This document shows, one piece after another, positions 7,590-12,640 of a stretch of 12,640 bases of DNA (positions are counted from its first letter, which is position 1; every line of letters begins with the position of its first letter). A program made the translations under genes and the position numbers. The stretch is taken from positions 1 through 12,640 of the forward strand of contig DAOVNS010000032.1 in NCBI GenBank assembly GCA_030630075.1, written 5' to 3'. This DNA is from a bacterium (lineage in GTDB: Bacteria; Dependentiae; Babeliae; Babeliales; UASB340). The notes under the pieces were generated by a model. That model saw nothing but the letters and a program-made list of their open reading frames with translations, was not told the origin of the DNA and searched no databases.

Positions 7590-7607
7590 CTGGCAGGCCA
7601 GTTTTTT
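7590..7607 (+). terminator. Short rho-independent terminator after tRNA-Ala
   Basis: CTGG (7590-7593) pairs with CCAG (7598-7601) around a four-base loop and is followed by six T. The stem is short. The same bases are part of a larger GC-rich patch (7564-7601) that offers alternative pairings. Confidence 0.6.
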
Positions 7608-7688
7608 ATATGATTGATTTAAATCAGCAACGTGTGCGAATTCAATAATTATAAAAACATCTACTACTGGCAAATTATTTTTGATAGT

Positions 7689-7799
7689 TTTTGTCATCCT
7701 GAACTTGTTTCAGGATCTTTTCAGACTAACTAAGTACATTGTTAGTGATAAAAATAAAAAAATAATTCCAGATCCTGAAACAAGTTCAGGATGACAAAA
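7689..7799. repeat. REP-like inverted repeat pair, copy 1
   Basis: A 30-base arm at 7689-7718 (TTTTGTCATCCTGAAC and onward) is repeated as its exact reverse complement at 7770-7799, around a 51-base AT-rich centre. Each arm also holds its own small hairpin, ATCCTGAA and TTCAGGAT around CTTGT. The same arms occur at 12355-12468 with a different centre. The roughly 300 bases from 7567 to 7867 contain only this element and the tRNA terminator; I see no gene there. Confidence 0.93.
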
Positions 7800-7867
7800 C
7801 GTGCTATAGCTAACTAGATACATAAGCACAAAAATAGTTAATTGTTTAGTTAAAAAAAAGAAAAGTG

Positions 7868-8401
7868 ATGAGAGAAATATCCAAATTTTCAGTTCTGAGA
7901 TTTTTTTCTTATTTAATCATATTCTCACTTTTTACATTAATGTTGTTTTTTACTGAAAACAATTTTTATGTAGCACTTCAACTCTCGCTTCTTACTTGGA
8001 GCTTTTACATTCTTTGTATTCCTGCTTTTCATGGACAAATAACTCTCGGAGTTCCATATCAAATTTTAACCGGAAAAATTTTATTGTATCCAGAAGTTTA
8101 TCTTTGGATTAGTGCACTTGCTTTTAACATTTTTGAAATGACACAAAATTCAAACGTTTATTTTAAAACATTCATCACGCACTTTTTGTATCAAATTATT
8201 TCTACCCCTCAAATACAATGGTTGATTGTTGCGGCATGCGCTCTTGGAACTTTTTATAAACTATTTGTTGGATATCAAAATTTTTACAACAGAAAAATTT
8301 TGCATTATTTCATCAGAACTTTATTAATCGCCCTTGGAATTTTTGCATTAATTCAACTTTCTTATAAAGAATTTATTATCTTAATTAACATTCATACCTA
8401 A
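7868..8401 (+). CDS. Unknown multi-span membrane protein
   Basis: 177 residues from the ATG at 7868; an overlapping GTG at 7865 is the alternative, and only a weak purine-rich stretch lies upstream. I do not recognise a family. The protein is strongly hydrophobic, with about five or six likely membrane segments: near residues 12-30, 35-54, 72-90, 115-130 and 148-165, plus a possible one near 100. Aromatic residues are frequent, and the short loops carry few charges. The loop FHGQITLGVPYQILTGK between the second and third segments is the most distinctive part and includes two histidine/glutamine-type polar residues in a hydrophobic setting. The gene stands alone between a REP-like element and a broken barrel gene, both on the same strand. 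Function cannot be assigned. Confidence 0.65.
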   Translation: MREISKFSVLRFFSYLIIFSLFTLMLFFTENNFYVALQLSLLTWSFYILCIPAFHGQITLGVPYQILTGKILLYPEVYLWISALAFNIFEMTQNSNVYFKTFITHFLYQIISTPQIQWLIVAACALGTFYKLFVGYQNFYNRKILHYFIRTLLIALGIFALIQLSYKEFIILINIHT

Positions 8402-8501
8402 AAATCTTTATTCAAAATTATTGCTTTTATTTCTCATAAAAATCTAAATTAAAGCACAAATCAACTGTGTTAAAGTTTATATTTTCAAAAAAAGGAGCAA
8501 T

Positions 8502-9232
8502 ATGAAAATAAAACAATCATTAACAATACGAGTATTGGTAATACAAGTATTTAAAATACTGGTTTTACCTCTTTTTCTTTTTGCATCGATTAGTGCCATT
8601 ACAAATAAAACATTTTTTAAACCACGTCCAATTGGTTAAGATACAGTTTTGCAAAATGCAATGTCAAATTATTACATTCATCACATTAAATCCCCTGGTC
8701 ATTTTACAATCAGCAATAATATTTTTTACGAAGAATCAACCAAAAGCTCTGATCTCGCAAAATACTTTTTTCCAAACAATAAAACAGAATTAGTTGTCAA
8801 AGGTTTAGGCAACGGTGTTGCCGATGAAATTGTTACGGGCGCGGACATTGCAGCGGAATGGTTAAATATCGCATCGGCAGAAGATCCAGATACACCATAT
8901 CCAGATGACAATGACAATTATACATTCAGCTCAAAAATAAAAATTTCACCAACGTTTAAACAATTTGGAACAACATTTTTATTCCACAAAAAAATAACTA
9001 AATATTTTTTCTTAAGCGCATACTTTCCTTTTGTTCAAGTTGAAACAAACATGAGGCTTACAGAATACGACAAACAAAATGAAAGAATTCCTGCAATGGC
9101 AGTCTTGGATATAAAATAAATTGGAATGATAACATTCTAAATCTCAATATTGGTGGTTCATATGAAATAGCATCAAGTAATAAAGCATTATCTTTATGGC
9201 AATTATGGTTCGGAACAAACCTACAAATATAA
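8502..9232 (+). pseudogene. Broken outer-membrane beta-barrel-like protein gene
   Basis: A strong AAAGGAG (8491-8497) and ATG at 8502 start a protein with a signal peptide, then NKTFFKPRPIG and a TAA at 8637-8639. The same frame continues without a break for another 159 codons and clearly remains protein-like. It stops at 9117-9119, where the frame moves by one: bases 9122-9232 encode WNDNILNLNIGG and a last strand LWQLWFGTNLQI. One extra A in the run at 9113-9116 would join them exactly. Repaired, the product is about 243 residues, with alternating polar and hydrophobic strands typical of outer-membrane barrels. The TAA is one transition from CAA (Gln). No ribosome binding site supports restarting after the stop. 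Its resemblance to the surface-barrel paralogs of Candidatus Dependentiae is recollection, not a search. Confidence 0.75.
8526..8570 (+). repeat. Imperfect 15-base tandem repeat in a signal-peptide region
   Basis: Three units (8526-8540, 8541-8555, 8556-8570) encode IRVLV, IQVFK and ILVLP. The first two share most bases (ATAC-AGTATT core, itself a near palindrome). They form the hydrophobic part of the signal peptide of the broken barrel gene. Confidence 0.5.
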
Positions 9233-9250
9233 AAATCAAAGGCTTACATA

Positions 9251-10975
9251 ATGCTAATTAAAAAAATAATTAAAATATTTTCTATCTTTTTAATAATAAC
9301 AACACATTTGGTACCTATGGAAATAACTGAAGATATTTTACAAAAACTATCTCCTTCAGACAAAGAAGCTATGCTCGGACAAGAACGAGCTAGTAAATCA
9401 TATTTTGGGAAAAATTATAAAAAATGGGGATTAACAGCAAAAGACTATCAAGCTCTACTAGTAAAAATTAGGCAAGAATCCGCCCCACCATCACCAGGTT
9501 TATTGAAAGCTCTATCACAATCACAAACAATAGTTGTAGAAGCTAGGCGAGAGGCTGCAGAAGCTAAACAAATAGTAGAAGAAGAAAAAGCCAAACGAGA
9601 AGAAGCTGAGCAAAAAGTTATTGAATTACAATCAAAAATTTCGGCTACGCCTCAAAAAATTCAAAGCAATTTAAGCTCATTAGAATCAACCGCTTCAGAA
9701 ATGGACGGTATATTACAACAGCTATCTAACACCTCTGCAACAGATCTTAGAAGTATTGAAATAAAAACAGGAACACTGGAAGAACTATTTGCAACAATTG
9801 AATTTTTAGAAAAACTTTTAGAAAAGCTAAAAAATCTTGTTACCGAAATTCTAAAAGCTGAAATTCTAAAAACATTAACTGAAGAAGAAGCTAAAAATTT
9901 AGAAAATTTTTTAGTTTTTATCGGAACATCAACTTCTCGATATCTTCAAATATCAATTGATGAACTAAATAAACTTATAAATGAAGTCCCTTTTAAAGAA
10001 TATTATGTCAATGAAAGTTTTGAATCAGAATTATCCAAAATGCTACCAGATCAAAAACCCCAATTCATTAAGGAAAAAATCCAAGAAGTTTTTGGAACAA
10101 GTCTTAAAAGACTATTAATATTAAAAACAATGACAACAGGTAAAATTAAAGATCTATCAACTAAAATTGAACAAGCACAATCGTTTATTAAAAATTTTGA
10201 TACAACTTTTAACATCTTCAAAAAATCTACACTTTAAACTTTTTTACAAAGACATAACATATATGCAATTCCTTTATTATTAAAAAAAATATTAGATCAA
10301 TCTGATAGCGAAAAACTTTTTGAATATTTACAAAAATACCTTTCTATGAATAGAATAATTCAAACAGATGACATAATACCTAAAGAAGTATCTATATACA
10401 TTTTAAACTTACACAAAAAAGAAATTTTAGATATTTTAAAAACAACATCAAATCAAGATCTTTCTCAGTTGTATTACAGATTAATGGAGGGATTTATCGA
10501 AATATCAGGCAACAAAGGAAATGCTCAAAAAAGTCTCTCTAAATCTCAACCAGATACGCCCGATTATAAAAAATGGCAACAAGTTATACAAAATAGAAAT
10601 AATGAAATCTCGCATTTTAAAGAATTTGCAACCACATTATTAGAGAACGACATTCCAAAGCCAGAAGAAATAACTCTTAATTATGGTCAAATATCTCAAA
10701 TATCAGACATGAGTGATAGAAGTTGGCTCCAATCATTTTTCAATATTAAGTTTGAAGAAGCCGTGAAAGAAATAAAAAAGCTTGCCCCTCCTCCTCCTCC
10801 AGCACCACCCGGTGGACTAATGCCACCTCCACCACCTCCTCCAGGCCCAGGTCTTGCACCTGCAATAAAAGCTCAACCTATATTTGAAGCTACCGCATTC
10901 GAAGAAATGAGAATAAAATTAGAGAAAAAAAGAAAAGAAAGAGAAGCAAGAGAAGCTGCACAAGAACAACAATAA
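9251..10975 (+). pseudogene. Secreted coiled-coil and polyproline protein, split by one in-frame TAA
   Basis: Two open segments (9251-10237 and 10346-10975) lie in the same frame. The 36 codons between the TAA at 10235-10237 and the ATG at 10346 have no stop and read like protein (NIYAIPLLLKKILDQS). This is one gene of 574 codons. AAAGG at 9238-9242 precedes the ATG by 8 bases. A signal peptide (about residues 1-22) is followed by a charged helical part and a likely coiled coil (about 90-130, rich in E, A, K and R). Long leucine-rich helices come next. After the stop there is another helical part, then a polyproline segment (10787-10852) and a basic-acidic helix at the end. No known domain is recognised. 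Polyproline followed by a charged helix recalls actin-regulatory proteins, but no WH2 or FH2 motif is visible. TAA could derive from CAA. A shortened 328-residue product may still be made. Confidence 0.65.
10787..10852 (+). other. FH1-like polyproline segment
   Basis: Runs of five and seven prolines are separated by APPGGLM and end in GPG, 22 residues within the last third of the split secreted protein. The DNA is C-rich, unlike its AT-rich surroundings, because of the proline codons. Confidence 0.85.
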
Positions 10976-11015
10976 ATAGAAACGAGCCGGTTTAAAAGCC
11001 GGCTCGTTTCTATTT
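10974..11015. terminator. Strong terminator hairpin, probably bidirectional
   Basis: A perfect 17-bp stem joins 10974-10990 (AAATAGAAACGAGCCGG) with 10999-11015, around an eight-base loop. The GC-rich top is flanked by A-rich and T-rich sides that act as U-tracts on either strand. It begins at the stop codon of the split polyproline gene. The rest of the gap up to 11169 is AT-rich with no gene. Confidence 0.88.
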
Positions 11016-11169
11016 AAAATTTAGTTTTCTCAAAAAAGCGTTTTTTATTACATCTAAATTAATTAAAAATCAAATTCATTTTTCCAAATGTGCATAATTT
11101 TTTTTAAACCGTTAAACTTAATAAAACAACCTTAATTAACTTAGGTTTAATTATTTAAAGGAAATTAAA

Positions 11170-12318
11170 ATGTTAAATTTACAACTTTCAGGTATTAAAA
11201 AAATTGAAGCAATTGCTCAAAGCAGTCCGGAATATATTTCTCTTTCTCAGGGAGCATTAAGAGTAGGTGGAATTCCACAACAAATTAAAAAACACTTGCA
11301 AGAAATCTTAAACACAGACAAAACAGATTACTATCAAAGTGCTTGGGGCATAGCAGATTTACGAAAAAAACTTTCTAAAGTTTTATCAAAAGAAAAAGAA
11401 ATTCCTGTAAATCAAATAATTGTAACGCATGGCTGCATAGGAGCTCTTTCTACATTACTTTTTACGGTTCTCGATCAGGGCGATGAAATAATAATTCCCG
11501 AACCAACTTATCCAGCTTACGAAAAGCTTGCACATCTTGTTCGTGCAAAACCTGTTTTTGTATCATGCAAAAAAAACCTTCAAGACGCAAATCCAGAAAA
11601 TCAATGGGAATTAAATGTAGAAAAAATTAAACAAGCAACGACAACAAAAACTAAAATCATAATTTTTTCTAACCCATGGAATCCTCTTGGAATAATTGTT
11701 CCAGAAAAAACAATTCTAGAATTAAAAAGTTGGTGCGAAGAAAAAAAGATTTATTTGGTAATTGACGAAGCTTATAAAGATTATGCGTTTGATGAAAATT
11801 ATAAATCATACGCTTCGCTTGTAACTGATTCTAAATATGTAATAACAACTGCATCATTTTCTAAAAATATGGCAATGAGCGGATGGAGAATTGGTTACAT
11901 GATTGTACCACCAGAACTTTGCCAGAGACTAGGAACAACACAAGATGCCCTTTTAAATTGTCCAAATGTTCCTGCACAATACGCAGCACTTTATGCATTG
12001 GATCATCCAGAATTTACAAAAGAATTTCATGATATTGTAAAAAGTAATCTTCAGTTAGCAGAAAAAATGCTTGCACCATTAGTAGAAAAAAATATTTTTA
12101 CCTATCAAAAATCTAAAGGAAGTTTCTTTTTATTTTTAAAGGTTGATTTCGACGATGCAACAGATTTGTGTATGAGTATTTTAAATAAAGCAAAAGTTGC
12201 ATTAATTCCAGGAAAATTTTTTGGCAAAAGTGGAGAATCATTTCTAAGATTATGTTATGCTCGTGATAGAGAAGTGTTACGAGAAGGTTTAGAACGTTTA
12301 GTAAAATATTTTTTATAA
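11170..12318 (+). CDS. Class I/II PLP-dependent aminotransferase
   Basis: 382 residues, full length for fold-type I aspartate-aminotransferase-like enzymes. The N-terminal SLSQGALRVGGIP is the usual substrate-side lead. YYQSAWGIADLRKKLS and THGCIGALS form the cofactor phosphate region. NPWNPLG (the NPxNPxG motif) and the Asp of DEAYKDY contact the PLP ring. SFSKNMAMSGWRIGY holds the Lys that binds PLP, and FLRLCYA near the end holds the Arg that binds the substrate carboxylate. The enzyme moves an amino group between an amino acid and a 2-oxo acid in the cytoplasm; the exact substrate cannot be read from the sequence. AAAGGA at 11157-11162 lies 7 bases before the ATG. It is a separate transcript after a strong terminator and is followed by a REP-like pair. 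It is intact, in contrast to the two genes before it. Confidence 0.92.
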   Translation: MLNLQLSGIKKIEAIAQSSPEYISLSQGALRVGGIPQQIKKHLQEILNTDKTDYYQSAWGIADLRKKLSKVLSKEKEIPVNQIIVTHGCIGALSTLLFTVLDQGDEIIIPEPTYPAYEKLAHLVRAKPVFVSCKKNLQDANPENQWELNVEKIKQATTTKTKIIIFSNPWNPLGIIVPEKTILELKSWCEEKKIYLVIDEAYKDYAFDENYKSYASLVTDSKYVITTASFSKNMAMSGWRIGYMIVPPELCQRLGTTQDALLNCPNVPAQYAALYALDHPEFTKEFHDIVKSNLQLAEKMLAPLVEKNIFTYQKSKGSFFLFLKVDFDDATDLCMSILNKAKVALIPGKFFGKSGESFLRLCYARDREVLREGLERLVKYFL

Positions 12319-12354
12319 TCCTTCGATTCAATCAGCGCTTACTTTATAAATCAC

Positions 12355-12468
12355 TTTTGTCATCCTGAACTTGTTTCAGGATCTATTCGAAGTAACAAAA
12401 TTGTATTGTTTGCGCGAGGTTTTTAAAAAATTAATAAGAGATCCTGAAACAAGTTCAGGATGACAAAA
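12355..12468. repeat. REP-like inverted repeat pair, copy 2
   Basis: The same 30-base arm as copy 1 lies at 12355-12384, with its exact reverse complement at 12439-12468, around a 54-base centre unrelated or only weakly related to that of copy 1. It fills most of the gap between the aminotransferase and murC and may also act as a transcript end. Confidence 0.93.
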
Positions 12469-12527
12469 ACAAGTTCCAAATCATAAGTTATAAAAAATTA
12501 ATTAGTGTTAAACAAAGATTCAAAACT

Positions 12528-12640
12528 ATGTATAAAAAGTGCAGGCACATTCATTTTATTGGAATTGGCGGAATAGGCATGAGCGGAATAGCAGAAGTCT
12601 TACAACTGCAAGGATATAAAGTTTCCGGATGCGACGAATG
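12528..12640 (+). CDS. murC: UDP-N-acetylmuramate--L-alanine ligase MurC (5' part)
   Basis: Only the first 37 codons are in the window; the frame is open to the end. After MYKKCRH comes [17 protein letters not shown], then QGYKVSGCD. This is the MurC N-terminal Rossmann signature (GxGGxGMSGIAE, with the following QGYxVSGxD strand), which binds the UDP part of the substrate. MurC adds L-alanine to UDP-N-acetylmuramate using ATP, the first step of the peptidoglycan stem peptide in the cytoplasm. Only a weak AAAGA lies before the ATG. Mpl, a recycling ligase, shares part of this signature, so a complete sequence would settle it; MurC is the more likely. It shows that the organism makes peptidoglycan, consistent with the Tol genes at the other end. 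Confidence 0.88.
   Translation, partial: MYKKCRHIHFIGIGGIGMSGIAEVLQLQGYKVSGCDE

Noticed and set aside
7398..7613. 71-codon open frame across the tRNA-Ala region (reads GAIAQLVERMNG in its middle)
   Set aside because: This is the familiar false translation of a tRNA gene. The cloverleaf explains the sequence and there is no ribosome binding site.
10346..10975. Second half of the polyproline gene as an independent 209-residue protein
   Set aside because: There is no ribosome binding site before the ATG, and the 36 codons upstream in the same frame are open and protein-like, so it belongs to the gene starting at 9251.
10787..10975. True formin or WASP-type actin nucleator
   Set aside because: No FH2 domain and no WH2 LKKV-type motif can be seen. 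Only the polyproline composition is shared.
11128..11147. Dyad AACCTTA / TTAGGTT before the aminotransferase gene, possible operator
   Set aside because: Only six of seven arm bases match in a very AT-rich stretch. There is no known regulator nearby, so chance is likely.
7689..12468. Repeats considered as a CRISPR array or insertion-sequence ends
   Set aside because: Only two inverted pairs 4.7 kb apart, with no regular spacers, no transposase between them, and ordinary unrelated genes inside.

Overview
The window is an AT-rich bacterial chromosome segment, probably from a host-associated Gram-negative lineage. The envelope genes (TolA/TonB-like end, TolB, MurC) indicate a cell with an outer membrane and peptidoglycan. 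The base composition, the decayed secreted or surface protein genes and a proline-rich protein resembling eukaryotic actin-regulatory segments fit an endosymbiont or parasite of protists. Candidatus Dependentiae (TM6) is my best guess, but this is an impression from protein style, not a search result.

Left part (1-5057, + strand) is ordinary housekeeping. It holds the 3' end of a TolA/TonB-like gene, tolB, and ftsH (start corrected to 1819, with a basic pentapeptide repeat in its cytoplasmic tail). These are followed by rpmB (zinc-type L28), rpsT (S20) and a VOC-fold protein. A strong bidirectional terminator (5079-5119) separates this block from a convergent operon.

Middle part (5123-7329, - strand) is one operon read right to left: an HD-domain CCA-adding enzyme, an MNT-type nucleotidyltransferase, and a HEPN protein. 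The last two keep exactly the signature motifs of the MntA/HepT (HEPN/MNT) toxin-antitoxin family (GSx10DxD and Rx4HxY). The CCA gene has an extended -10 promoter and lies divergently from a tRNA-Ala(GGC) gene (7491-7566) that encodes its own CCA. A GC-rich terminator patch follows the tRNA.

Right part (7567-12640, + strand) looks accessory. It contains a paired REP-like inverted repeat, an unknown multi-membrane-span protein, and a broken outer-membrane-barrel-like gene (one in-frame TAA and one frameshift). Next comes a secreted coiled-coil/polyproline gene of 574 codons split by a single in-frame TAA, closed by a 17-bp terminator. After that come an intact class I aminotransferase, a second copy of the paired repeat, and the start of murC. 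Both broken genes have a TAA that is one C-to-T change from CAA. Simple decay is the likely explanation, but sequencing error or recoding should be excluded.
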